Of a stretch of DNA of 7,014 nucleotides, positions 1 to 7,014 are shown in pieces. Source of the DNA: Acetobacteraceae bacterium (GTDB lineage: Bacteria; Pseudomonadota; Alphaproteobacteria; Acetobacterales; Acetobacteraceae); NCBI GenBank assembly GCA_019689515.1, contig JADGHI010000195.1, forward strand, positions 1 through 7,014, given 5' to 3'. Position 1 is the stretch's first letter. Each line of letters starts with the position of its first letter. Below the pieces are notes generated by a model, which saw nothing but the letters and a program-made list of their open reading frames with translations, ran no database searches and had not been told where the DNA came from. A program made the position numbers and the translations under genes.

Positions 1-1558
1 CGAGGAGCCACAGCGCGTCCACGTCCCCCGACAGCATCGCCGCGAGGTCCTTGCCCCCCTCCCCCGGCACAAAGCCCAGGTCGAGCGCGCCGACCTGGCC
101 CCCGAACAGGTGCAGCAGGTTGAAGCCGTGCCAGTCCGGCTTGAGCATCCCCGTCTCGGCCGCGAGCCGCCACGCGGCCGCCAACACCGCCGCGCCATCG
201 GCGCGTGCAACAGCACCGCGGCCGAGGATAAGCATCGGCCGCTCCGCCTTGCGCAGCGTCTCGGCGAAGGGATGCGAGCCATCGAGCAGCGCGCGCAGCG
301 TGGCCGGCCCCTCACCCAGGTGCTCCGCCGGATAGGTGAGGTTCACACCGTGCGGGCCGATATAGCCCACGGGGAAGGGCTTGCCGGCAATGGCGCGCTT
401 GCGGATGCGCGCGTTCAGGACCGGCGCCTCTACGCGCGGATTGCTGCCGATGATAAGCAGCGCATCCGCTTCCTCGATGCCGGCGATGGTCGTGTTGAAC
501 AGGTAGAAGTCGCGGCGTGAGACGTCGAGGGCCGCACCGTCCTGGCGGCAGTCGAGATTCGCGCTGCCAAGGGCCGTCATCAGGTCCTTCAGCGCGACGA
601 CCGACTCCGCATCGACGAGATCGCCCGCCACTGCGCCGATACGGTGCCCCGGCACCGAGGCGAACCGGCGCGCAATCGCGGCGAACGCCTCCGACCAGGT
701 CGCAGGTACCAGCCGGCCGTCCTTGCGCACCCAGGGACGGTCCAGCCGCCGGCGCTTGAGGCCGTCGATCGCGAAGCGGGAGCGGTCGCCTAGCCACGCT
801 TCGTTCACCGCGTCGTTGACCCGCGGCAGAATGCGCAGGACCTCCGGCCCGCGGCTGTCCACACGGATGTTGCAGCCGACCGCGTCGAGCACATCCACGC
901 TGACGGTCTTGCGCAGTTCCCAGGGGCGCGAGACGAAGGCGTAGGGCCGGCTGGTCAACGCGCCGACCGGGCAAATGTCGATCAGGTTGCCGGAAAGCTC
1001 GGTATGGAGCGCCTGCTCGACATAGGTGCCGACCTCCATGTCCTCGCCGCGGCCCGTGGCGCCGAGCTCCGGCACGCCGGCGACCTCCTGGGCGAAGCGA
1101 ATGCACCGGGTGCAGTGGATGCACCGGGTCATGATGGTCTTGATCAGCGGCCCGACGTACTTGTCCTTCACGGACCGCTTGGCCTCGCCATAGCGCGACT
1201 TGTCCATCCCGTAGGCGTAGGCCTGATCCTGCAGGTCGCACTCGCCGCCCTGGTCGCAGATCGGGCAGTCCAGCGGGTGGTTGATCAGCAGGAATTCCAT
1301 CACCCCGCGGCGCGCGTTGCGCACCATCGGGCTGTCGGTCTTGATGACCATGCCGTCCGCGACCGGATAGGCGCAGGAGGCGATGGGCTTCGGCGCCTTC
1401 TCCAGCTCGACCAGGCACATGCGGCAATTGCCGGCGATCGAAAGCCGCTCGTGGTAGCAGAAGCGCGGGATCTCCTTCCCTGCCGCCTCGCAGGCCTGCA
1501 GCACCGTCGCGCCGTTCGGGACCTCGACCTCGATCCCGTCGACCGTAACCTTCGCCAT
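1..1558 (-). CDS. nuoG: NADH-quinone oxidoreductase subunit G, C-terminus cut by window edge
   Basis: NuoG is the large iron-sulfur subunit of the peripheral arm of complex I and carries electrons from NuoF towards NuoB. The frame is open from an ATG at 1558 to the window edge, giving 519 residues; the family is usually near 690, so about 170 C-terminal residues lie outside. Residues 1-80 are a ferredoxin-like domain with the 2Fe-2S (N1b) ligands C34, C45, C48 and C62. His94, C98, C101 and C107 are the N5 ligands. C146, C149, C152 and C196 (the C-P-V-G-A motif) are the N4 ligands. A molybdopterin-oxidoreductase-like domain, non-catalytic in this family, begins near residue 215. Only C229 lies in the region where E. 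coli and Thermus have the N7 cysteine set, so N7 is absent, as in mitochondria. The gene starts 6 bases after the nuoF stop, with GGAG 9 bases upstream of the ATG. Confidence 0.97.
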   Translation of the reverse strand, partial: MAKVTVDGIEVEVPNGATVLQACEAAGKEIPRFCYHERLSIAGNCRMCLVELEKAPKPIASCAYPVADGMVIKTDSPMVRNARRGVMEFLLINHPLDCPICDQGGECDLQDQAYAYGMDKSRYGEAKRSVKDKYVGPLIKTIMTRCIHCTRCIRFAQEVAGVPELGATGRGEDMEVGTYVEQALHTELSGNLIDICPVGALTSRPYAFVSRPWELRKTVSVDVLDAVGCNIRVDSRGPEVLRILPRVNDAVNEAWLGDRSRFAIDGLKRRRLDRPWVRKDGRLVPATWSEAFAAIARRFASVPGHRIGAVAGDLVDAESVVALKDLMTALGSANLDCRQDGAALDVSRRDFYLFNTTIAGIEEADALLIIGSNPRVEAPVLNARIRKRAIAGKPFPVGYIGPHGVNLTYPAEHLGEGPATLRALLDGSHPFAETLRKAERPMLILGRGAVARADGAAVLAAAWRLAAETGMLKPDWHGFNLLHLFGGQVGALDLGFVPGEGGKDLAAMLSGDVDALWLL

Positions 1559-1564
1559 CGCGCG

Positions 1565-2878
<1,314 letters not shown>

Positions 2879-2885
2879 CGCGCCA

Positions 2886-3575
2886 TCACTCCCCCGGCAC
2901 GTCGAGCAGCGTCGTGCGCTCACCCTCCGGCGCGCTGCCTTGGCGGCCCTTGACGCTGCCGGGCTTAGGCCGCTCGCCACGCCGCAACGCCTCGATCAGC
3001 CGCAGGGTGCTCTCGTAGTCCAGGTCCTCGTAATAGTCCAAGTCCACCTGCAGCACCGGAGCGTTCACGCAGGCGCCGACGCATTCGACCTCGGAGAGCG
3101 TGAACATGCCGTCCGCGCTCGTCTGGCCCCAGCCGGTGATGCCCGTCGCGTCGCGGCAGGCCCGCTCAACCTCCTCCGCGCCGCGCAGCATGCAGGGCGT
3201 GGTGCCGCAGACCTGCAAGTGGTAGCGCCCGATGGGGCGGGTGTTGAACATGAAGTAGAAGGTCGCGACCTCGTAGACGCGGATCGGCGGCATGCCGAGC
3301 CGAGCCGCAACCACGTCCATCGCCACCTTCGGCACCCAGGCGACGCCCGTCTGTCGCCGCATCTGCTCCTGGACGAGCCAGAGCAGCGGGATCACCGCGC
3401 TCGCCTTCCTGTTCTCCGGATAGCGCGCGAGGATCTCGGGAATCCGCTTCTCGCTCTCCTCGTCGAAGGCGAAGTGGGTCGGCTGCTCGCGTCGCTCCAT
3501 CTCGTCCACCGCGTGGGTACCGCCGAAGCCGCCGCCGATGTCCGGAGGGGGCGTCTTGCCGTCGCCGCTGCTCAC
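2886..3575 (-). CDS. nuoE: NADH-quinone oxidoreductase subunit E (24-kDa 2Fe-2S subunit)
   Basis: NuoE pairs with NuoF in the NADH-dehydrogenase module and carries the off-path 2Fe-2S cluster N1a in a thioredoxin-like domain. The ligands are C123, C128, C165 and C169, in the family pattern C-x4-C-x36-C-x3-C (VCGTTPC and VECVGAC). Residues 40-115 form the N-terminal helical part, including the typical RVYEVATFYFMFN stretch. The C-terminal tail of about 30 residues, rich in Arg, Gly and Pro and ending TTLLDVPGE, resembles tails of other alphaproteobacterial NuoE proteins. I place the start at the GTG at 3575, giving 229 residues. Its first bases overlap the nuoD stop (GTGA), and GGGGAG lies 8 bases upstream. 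The first in-frame ATG, at 3500, would give 204 residues and starts closer to the conserved core, but its ribosome site is weaker. Identity is certain; the start is less so. Confidence 0.96.
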   Translation of the reverse strand: MSSGDGKTPPPDIGGGFGGTHAVDEMERREQPTHFAFDEESEKRIPEILARYPENRKASAVIPLLWLVQEQMRRQTGVAWVPKVAMDVVAARLGMPPIRVYEVATFYFMFNTRPIGRYHLQVCGTTPCMLRGAEEVERACRDATGITGWGQTSADGMFTLSEVECVGACVNAPVLQVDLDYYEDLDYESTLRLIEALRRGERPKPGSVKGRQGSAPEGERTTLLDVPGE

Positions 3576-4909
3576 CGGTCGATCTCCCCGAAGACGATGT
3601 CGAGCGAGCCGATGATCGCGACCGCGTCGGCGAGCATATGGCCCTTGGAAAGCGCCTCGATCGCCTGGAGGTGCGCGAAGCCTGGCGCGCGGATCTTGCA
3701 GCGGTACGGCTTGTTGGTGCCGTCCGCCACCATGTACACGCCGAACTCGCCCTTCGGCGCCTCGGTCGCCGTGTAGGTCGCGCCGGCGGGCACGTGGTAG
3801 CCCTCGGTGTAGAGCTTGAAGTGGTGGATCAGCGCCTCCATCGAGCGCTTCATCTCGGCGCGCGGCGGAGGCGTGATCTTGTTGTCCTGGATCCTCACCG
3901 GGCCGGGGCGAATCCGCTTGAGGCACTGCTCGACGATGCGCAGGGACTGGCGCATCTCGTGCACCCGCACCAGGTAACGGTCGTAGCAGTCGCCATGGCG
4001 CCCGACCGGAACCTCGAACTCCACCTGGTCGTACATGTCGTAGGGCTGCGCCTTGCGCAGGTCCCAGGCGCAGCCGGAGGCGCGCAGGCAGGGGCCGCTG
4101 AAGCCCCAGGCGATCGCCTGCTCCGGCGTCATCACGCCGATGTCCACGGTGCGCTGCTTGAAGATGCGGTTCTCCGTCAGCAGCCGCTCGAGGTCGTCCA
4201 CGACAGGGAGGAACTGCCGCGCCCAGGCGGCGATGCGGTCGAGCAGGGCGGGCGGAAGGTCACGGTTGACGCCGCCCGCGCGGAAGTAGTTCGCGTGGTA
4301 GTGGCTGCCGCCCGCCGCCTCGTAGAATTCGAGGATCGCCTCGCGCTGCTCGAAGCCCCAGAAGGAGGGCGTGATCGCGCCGACATCGAGCGCGAAGGTG
4401 GTGATGTTCAGCAGGTGGTTGGCGATCCGCGTGAGCTCCGCGTAGAGGGTGCGGATCCACCGCGCGCGCTCCGGCACGTCCTTCTCGATGCCGAGCAGCC
4501 GCTCCACCGCGAGCACGAAGCTGTGCTCCATGCACATCGGCGAGACGTAGTCCAGACGGTCCATGTAGGGCATCGCCTGGAGGTAGGTCTTGTACTCGAT
4601 GAGCTTCTCGGTGCCGCGGTGCAGCAGGCCGATATGCGGATCGGCGCGCTCCACCACCTCGCCCTTCATCTCGAGGATGAGGCGGAGCACGCCGTGCGCC
4701 GCCGGGTGCTGCGGGCCGAAATTGATGGTGTGGCTGTCCACCTCCACCGTGTGCGTCTCGCGCGTGTCCTCCTGCCCAGGGGAAGGCGCGAGATCGCTCA
4801 CCACCGCGCCGGCCGAGGCGAGTGGCGAGACCGGATTGCGCTGCGCAAGGTCGGCCGCCGCGTCCGTGAACGCGCCGCCCTCGGCGGCGATGTGGCTGCT
4901 GCCGCTCAT
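3572..4909 (-). CDS. nuoD: NADH-quinone oxidoreductase subunit D (49-kDa subunit)
   Basis: NuoD, with NuoB, builds the ubiquinone-reduction site of complex I; its fold derives from the large subunit of NiFe hydrogenases but has no metal site. The protein is 445 residues from the ATG at 4909. The core begins near residue 62 with INFGPQHPAAHG. His72 and Tyr121 (in DRLDYVS) are 49 residues apart and match the quinone-headgroup ligands His59 and Tyr108 of the bovine subunit. Arg98 (LLHRGTEKL) matches bovine Arg85, next to cluster N2. The C-terminus ends with the typical DIVFGEIDR. The first ~50 residues are extra relative to many homologues, Ala/Ser-rich and without recognisable domain. The start codon shares ATGA with the nuoC stop and has GGAGG 10 bases upstream; no other in-frame ATG precedes the core, so the extension is probably translated. 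Confidence 0.97.
   Translation of the reverse strand: MSGSSHIAAEGGAFTDAAADLAQRNPVSPLASAGAVVSDLAPSPGQEDTRETHTVEVDSHTINFGPQHPAAHGVLRLILEMKGEVVERADPHIGLLHRGTEKLIEYKTYLQAMPYMDRLDYVSPMCMEHSFVLAVERLLGIEKDVPERARWIRTLYAELTRIANHLLNITTFALDVGAITPSFWGFEQREAILEFYEAAGGSHYHANYFRAGGVNRDLPPALLDRIAAWARQFLPVVDDLERLLTENRIFKQRTVDIGVMTPEQAIAWGFSGPCLRASGCAWDLRKAQPYDMYDQVEFEVPVGRHGDCYDRYLVRVHEMRQSLRIVEQCLKRIRPGPVRIQDNKITPPPRAEMKRSMEALIHHFKLYTEGYHVPAGATYTATEAPKGEFGVYMVADGTNKPYRCKIRAPGFAHLQAIEALSKGHMLADAVAIIGSLDIVFGEIDR
3584..3589 (-). promoter_or_regulatory. Ribosome binding site deciding the nuoE GTG start
   Basis: GGGGAG on the minus strand, inside the last codons of nuoD, sits 8 bases before the GTG at 3575. Together with the GTGA overlap of the nuoD stop it favours this start over the in-frame ATG at 3500, which lacks a site of equal quality. 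Confidence 0.6.
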
Positions 4910-5631
4910 TGGCCGGGGCCCTCCAGGCGCTGCCGCGCCTGCGCCGCGAGGTGCTCGCGGTTGGTATGCACCTTCTCGTCGCCGGGCAGCGTCGTCATCG
5001 CCTCCCACGGGGAGAGGAAATCAAAGTTGCGGAACTCCTGGGTCAGCTTCACCGGCTCGTACACGACCTGCTTGCGCTCCTCGTCGTAGCGCACCTCGAC
5101 ATAGCCGGTCAGGGGGAAGTCCTTGCGCAGCGGATGCCCCTCGAAGCCGTAGTCGGTGAGGAGCCGCCGCAAGTCGGTCTGCCCCTCGAAGACAATGCCG
5201 TACATGTCCCAGGTTTCGCGCTCGTACCACGTCGCGCTCGGCCAGAGGCCCGCGACGCTCGGCACCGGGATCGCCTCGTCCGTCCCGACGATCACGCGCA
5301 CGCGCCGGTTCAGCGACAGGCTCAGCAGGTTGTACACGACGTCGAAGCGCGGGCTGCGCTTCGGCCAGTCCACGCCGCAGATGTCCATGCACTGCTCGAA
5401 GGCGAAGCGCGGATCGTCGCGCAGCAGCGCCAGCACGGGGAGCAGCGCCTCGCGCCGGACGCGCAGCACCAGCTCCGCCCCGCGCTCCACCTCGACCGAT
5501 TCGATCGCGCCCGCGGGCGCCGTCGCCGCGATCGCCGCGCCAAGCGCATGCAGCGGCGGCACCGCCGCCGTGCCCACTTCCTCTCCGGGCGCCGCGGCAG
5601 CGGCCGCCGTGGTCAATTCGCTCTCAGCCAC
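4906..5631 (-). CDS. nuoC: NADH-quinone oxidoreductase subunit C (30-kDa subunit)
   Basis: NuoC is a cofactor-free subunit of the hydrophilic arm that packs against NuoD and NuoB. It is 241 residues long. The diagnostic block is at residues 136-180: YERETWDMYGI, then DLRRLLTDYGFEGHPLRKDF and PLTGYVEVRY, which match the 30-kDa signature closely. The first ~40 residues are alanine-rich low complexity (six alanines at 9-14) and look like a linker rather than a domain. nuoC is a separate gene from nuoD, as in alphaproteobacteria and mitochondria. The start I use is a GTG at 5631, inside the last codons of nuoB (8-base overlap), with GGGGA 9 bases upstream. No in-frame ATG exists before the conserved part, so a non-ATG start is required. 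The stop overlaps the nuoD start by 4 bases. Confidence 0.97.
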   Translation of the reverse strand: MAESELTTAAAAAAPGEEVGTAAVPPLHALGAAIAATAPAGAIESVEVERGAELVLRVRREALLPVLALLRDDPRFAFEQCMDICGVDWPKRSPRFDVVYNLLSLSLNRRVRVIVGTDEAIPVPSVAGLWPSATWYERETWDMYGIVFEGQTDLRRLLTDYGFEGHPLRKDFPLTGYVEVRYDEERKQVVYEPVKLTQEFRNFDFLSPWEAMTTLPGDEKVHTNREHLAAQARQRLEGPGQ

Positions 5632-6181
5632 GGAGGATGGTCCCCGTCCGGCGGATCTTCTTCTGCAGCTGCAGGATGCCGTACACCAGCGCCTCCGCCG
5701 TCGGCGGGCAGCCCGGCACGTAGATGTCCACCGGCACGATCCGGTCGCAGCCGCGCACCACGCTGTAGGAGTAGTGGTAGTAGCCGCCGCCGTTGGCGCA
5801 GCTCCCCATCGAGATGACCCAGCGCGGCTCGGCCATCTGGTCGTACACCTTGCGCAGCGCCGGGGCCATCTTGTTGGTCAGCGTGCCCGCCACGATCATC
5901 ACGTCCGACTGGCGTGGCGAGCCGCGCGGGATGATGCCGAAGCGGTCCAGGTCGTAGCGCGCCATGTAGGCGTGGATCATGGGCACCGCGCAGCAGGCGA
6001 GGCCGAAGGTCATCGGCCAGAGGCTGCCCGTGCGCGCCCAGTTCACCACCCTGTCGAGATTGGCGACGATGAAGCCCTTGTCCTCGATCTCGCCCGTGAT
6101 GCCCTTCACGACAGCGTCCTGCGCCTCGCCGGGCGGCAGGTGCTCGCGGTTCCAGGCGATGGCGCTGGTTGCACCGCTCAT
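5624..6181 (-). CDS. nuoB: NADH-quinone oxidoreductase subunit B (N2 cluster subunit)
   Basis: NuoB (PSST/20-kDa subunit) carries the terminal 4Fe-4S cluster N2, which hands electrons to ubiquinone at the interface with NuoD. It is 185 residues, normal for the family. The N2 ligands are all present: the adjacent pair C63-C64, then C128 (SMGSCANGGGYYHYSYS) and C158 (VPGCPP). The family signature GCDRIVPVDIYVPGCPP is intact at 144-160. Asp77 (RYDLDRFG) and Asp93 (RQSDVMIVAG) match conserved acidic residues. Position 67, however, is proline (CCAVPMIH), while the family nearly always has glutamate (CCAVEMMH); the codon is a clear CCC. The ATG at 6181 lies 7 bases after the nuoA stop, with GGGAG 10 bases upstream. 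Apart from residue 67 it looks fully functional. Confidence 0.98.
   Translation of the reverse strand: MSGATSAIAWNREHLPPGEAQDAVVKGITGEIEDKGFIVANLDRVVNWARTGSLWPMTFGLACCAVPMIHAYMARYDLDRFGIIPRGSPRQSDVMIVAGTLTNKMAPALRKVYDQMAEPRWVISMGSCANGGGYYHYSYSVVRGCDRIVPVDIYVPGCPPTAEALVYGILQLQKKIRRTGTILRG
5641..5645 (-). promoter_or_regulatory. Ribosome binding site for the nuoC GTG start
   Basis: GGGGA on the minus strand, within the end of nuoB, lies 9 bases before the GTG at 5631. It is a modest site, but it supports a GTG start in a frame with no ATG before the conserved domain. Confidence 0.45.
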
Positions 6182-6188
6182 CGCTCCG

Positions 6189-6557
6189 TCACTCCCAATC
6201 CAGGGCGCCTTTGCGCCACTCGTAGAGGAACCCGACCGTCAGGACGAGCAGGAAGGCCATCATGGACAGGAAGCCGAACCAGCCGATCCCGCCGAGCCCG
6301 ACGGCCCAGGGGAACAGGAAGGCGACTTCGAGGTCGAAGATGATGAAGAGGATGGCCACCAGGTAGAACCGCACGTCGAAGCGGCGCCGCGCATCGTCGA
6401 ACGGCTCGAACCCGCACTCGTAGGTCGAGAGTTTCTCCGGATCCGGCTTCCGCTTCGCCAGCACCAGGTTGGCGCCGAGCATGGCCACGGCGATTCCCCC
6501 GGCGATGAGGAGGAAGACGAGTATCGGAGCGTATTCGGCCAGCAGGGGCTGGGTCAT
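6189..6557 (-). CDS. nuoA: NADH-quinone oxidoreductase subunit A (ND3 homologue)
   Basis: NuoA is a small inner-membrane subunit at the junction of the two complex I arms and the homologue of mitochondrial ND3. It has 122 residues, the usual size. Three hydrophobic helices are visible, at about residues 9-33, 62-87 and 93-113. The long loop between helices 1 and 2 contains STYECGFEPF (C48), the ND3 loop cysteine that is exposed or hidden as complex I switches between active and deactive states in mitochondria. Helix 2 holds FDLEVAFLFPWA with its conserved acidic pair (D75, E77). The ATG at 6557 is chosen by homology; the frame stays open upstream, but that stretch is not NuoA-like. The ribosome site is weak: a purine run GAAAGAAG sits about 13 bases upstream. 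It is the first gene of the nuo operon. Confidence 0.97.
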   Translation of the reverse strand: MTQPLLAEYAPILVFLLIAGGIAVAMLGANLVLAKRKPDPEKLSTYECGFEPFDDARRRFDVRFYLVAILFIIFDLEVAFLFPWAVGLGGIGWFGFLSMMAFLLVLTVGFLYEWRKGALDWE

Positions 6558-6616
6558 GCAGCGGCGCTCGCTTCTTTCGGCTTGCGGTGCGGCGTCGGGT
6601 CCGCAAATCGGCATCG

Positions 6617-6639
6617 GCGCCGCGGCACGACCGCGGCGC
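6617..6639. repeat. Perfect GC-rich inverted repeat in the nuoA leader
   Basis: Two perfect 9-base arms (GCGCCGCGG at 6617-6625 and CCGCGGCGC at 6631-6639) flank a 5-base spacer, about 60 bases before the nuoA start. In the nuo transcript this would be a very stable hairpin if transcription begins upstream of it. No T-run follows on the minus strand, so it is not a simple terminator. It may be a 5' leader structure or an operator; the GC-rich background raises the odds of a chance palindrome. Confidence 0.45.
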
Positions 6640-6683
6640 AATGCGGCGCGGACATTAGCCTCGCCCCGTCCGCGACGCCATAG

Positions 6684-6701
6684 GGGGAACATTCGATCCC
6701 C
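6684..6701. repeat. Short inverted repeat upstream of nuoA
   Basis: GGGGA (6684-6688) and TCCCC (6697-6701) flank an 8-base AT-richer spacer. This spacing is compatible with a dimeric regulator site in the region where the nuo promoter should lie. The arms are short and resemble no operator I can name, so this is only a weak candidate. Confidence 0.25.
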
Positions 6702-6733
6702 ACCTGCATATGTGCGGAGCAGCACCTGGAACG

Positions 6734-6760
6734 AAAAGGGGGGAACGCCGCTGGCGTTCC
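6734..6760 (-). terminator. Probable Rho-independent terminator after tRNA-Asp
   Basis: On the minus strand a perfect 8-base stem GGAACGCC/GGCGTTCC (6760-6753 and 6749-6742) closes a 3-base AGC loop and is followed by CCCC and then TTTT (6737-6734). The T-run is short and separated from the stem by four C residues, so termination may be partial. The opposite strand has no T-run after the hairpin, which fixes the direction. It lies about 80 bases beyond the tRNA 3' end and about 175 bases before nuoA. Confidence 0.55.
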
Positions 6761-6773
6761 TTCGCCATCGTGG

Positions 6774-6837
6774 CGTGCCGCCTCTGGTCCCCTCTCGGCG
6801 GATGCCGCCTCGGCAGGCGGCTGGGGATGGCGGCACG
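6774..6837. repeat. Three-tier inverted-repeat structure after tRNA-Asp
   Basis: Three nested pairs of complementary arms share one axis. The outer arms are 9 bases (CGTGCCGCC at 6774-6782 with GGCGGCACG at 6829-6837). The middle arms are 5 bases (6788-6792 with 6823-6827). The inner hairpin has 7-base arms (GCCGCCT at 6804-6810 with AGGCGGC at 6815-6821) around a CGGC loop. Unpaired bases sit mostly on one side (5 against 1, and 11 against 1). It starts two bases from the tRNA CCA end. It could fold as a tRNA trailer RNA or be a palindromic intergenic repeat; the window cannot tell which. Confidence 0.5.
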
Positions 6838-6839
6838 AG

Positions 6840-6916
6840 TGGCGCGAGTGACGGGGCTCGAACCCGCGACCTCCGGCGTGACAGGCCGGCGCTCTAACCG
6901 ACTGAGCTACACCCGC
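6840..6916 (-). tRNA. tRNA-Asp (anticodon GUC)
   Basis: A full cloverleaf of 77 bases including an encoded CCA end. The acceptor stem GCGGGTG (6916-6910) pairs with CACTCGC (6850-6844) through seven pairs, one of them G-U. The D arm contains GCTCAGTCGGTTAGAGC. The anticodon stem CCGGC/GCCGG encloses loop CTGTCAC with anticodon GTC at 6882-6880. The T arm carries TTCGAGC. The discriminator base is G (6843), as expected for tRNA-Asp. The gene has its own promoter upstream and a terminator-like hairpin downstream, and it points towards nuoA. Confidence 0.97.
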
Positions 6917-6938
6917 AAGTGCTCGTGGCAGGCGGGGG

Positions 6939-6966
6939 TTTATGGTGAAGGGGCCGGGTGTGTCAA
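6939..6966 (-). promoter_or_regulatory. Sigma-70-type promoter of tRNA-Asp
   Basis: On the minus strand a perfect -35 box TTGACA (6966-6961) is followed after 16 bases by CATAAA (6944-6939), which matches the -10 consensus TATAAT at the four central positions. Transcription would begin near 6932, giving a leader of about 15 bases before the tRNA 5' end at 6916, a usual arrangement. The boxes are seen directly; activity is inferred. Read-through from here could also contribute to nuo transcription. Confidence 0.75.
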
Positions 6967-7014
6967 GGCGCGCGGGGTCATATGCATCGCCGTCTCCCGC
7001 CGCCGGATGGGGCG

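Noticed and set aside
146..880. Possible missing N7 cluster as a defect of NuoG
   Set aside because: Absence of the N7 cysteines is normal in alphaproteobacterial and mitochondrial homologues, so it is not a lesion; it would in any case map near residues 228-263, upstream of this stretch in the gene.
3638..5089. Plus-strand open frame of 483 codons opposite nuoD
   Set aside because: It mirrors the codon pattern of nuoD on the other strand; few stops arise in GC-rich reverse frames, and nothing in the product looks like a protein family.
4909..6343. Two overlapping plus-strand open frames opposite nuoC and nuoB (302 and 395 codons)
   Set aside because: Both are antisense shadows of well-conserved complex I genes with low-complexity Arg/His/Ala-rich products.
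6640..6733. Candidate nuo promoter boxes, for example around CATATG at 6707-6712 or TAATGT near 6651-6656
   Set aside because: No -35 box at a sensible distance matches the consensus well enough to support a call.
6469..6897. Plus-strand open frame of 142 codons across the tRNA and the nuoA leader
   Set aside because: It runs through the antisense of tRNA-Asp and nuoA; its last part is simply the reverse complement of the tRNA read as protein.
6705..6986. Eight-base TGCATATG at 6705-6712 with its inverted copy at 6979-6986, flanking the tRNA
   Set aside because: The match is too short, with no conserved flanks, to suggest an att site or insertion boundary; no integrase or target duplication is visible.

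Overview
The window is the front part of a respiratory complex I (NADH:ubiquinone oxidoreductase, NDH-1) operon, all on the minus strand, with a tRNA-Asp gene upstream in the same orientation. The DNA is very GC-rich. The complex I proteins read like mitochondrial subunits, nuoC and nuoD are separate genes (fused in E. coli), and NuoG lacks the extra N7 cluster cysteines. Together this points to an alphaproteobacterium, probably a Rhodospirillales/Acetobacteraceae-like lineage. The phylum-level call is firm; the order or family is inference.

Reading in the direction of transcription (from high to low coordinates): bases 7014-6967 hold nothing recognised. A good sigma-70-type promoter (6966-6939) leads into tRNA-Asp(GUC) with an encoded CCA end (6916-6840). 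Next come a three-tier inverted-repeat structure (6837-6774) and a terminator-like hairpin (6760-6734). A leader of about 180 bases with two further inverted repeats separates this from nuoA. Then follow nuoA (6557-6189), nuoB (6181-5624), nuoC (5631-4906), nuoD (4909-3572), nuoE (3575-2886), nuoF (2878-1565) and nuoG (1558 to beyond base 1, C-terminus missing). No gene-free stretch exceeds 300 bases.

The seven genes are tightly packed: nuoB/nuoC overlap by 8 bases, nuoC/nuoD and nuoD/nuoE by 4 bases each, and the other junctions are 6-7 bases. This implies one transcript and translational coupling. NuoE, NuoF and NuoG form the NADH-oxidising module (FMN, N1a, N3, N1b, N4, N5). NuoB, NuoC and NuoD form the quinone-reducing connecting module with the terminal cluster N2. 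NuoA is the first membrane subunit. The rest of nuoG and the other membrane genes (usually nuoH to nuoN) should lie beyond base 1.

This is a mostly ordinary housekeeping region, and I see no new multi-gene system. The points worth a second look are a proline in NuoB where the family has a strongly conserved glutamate next to cluster N2, an N-terminal extension of about 50 residues on NuoD, and the structured non-coding stretches between the tRNA and nuoA.
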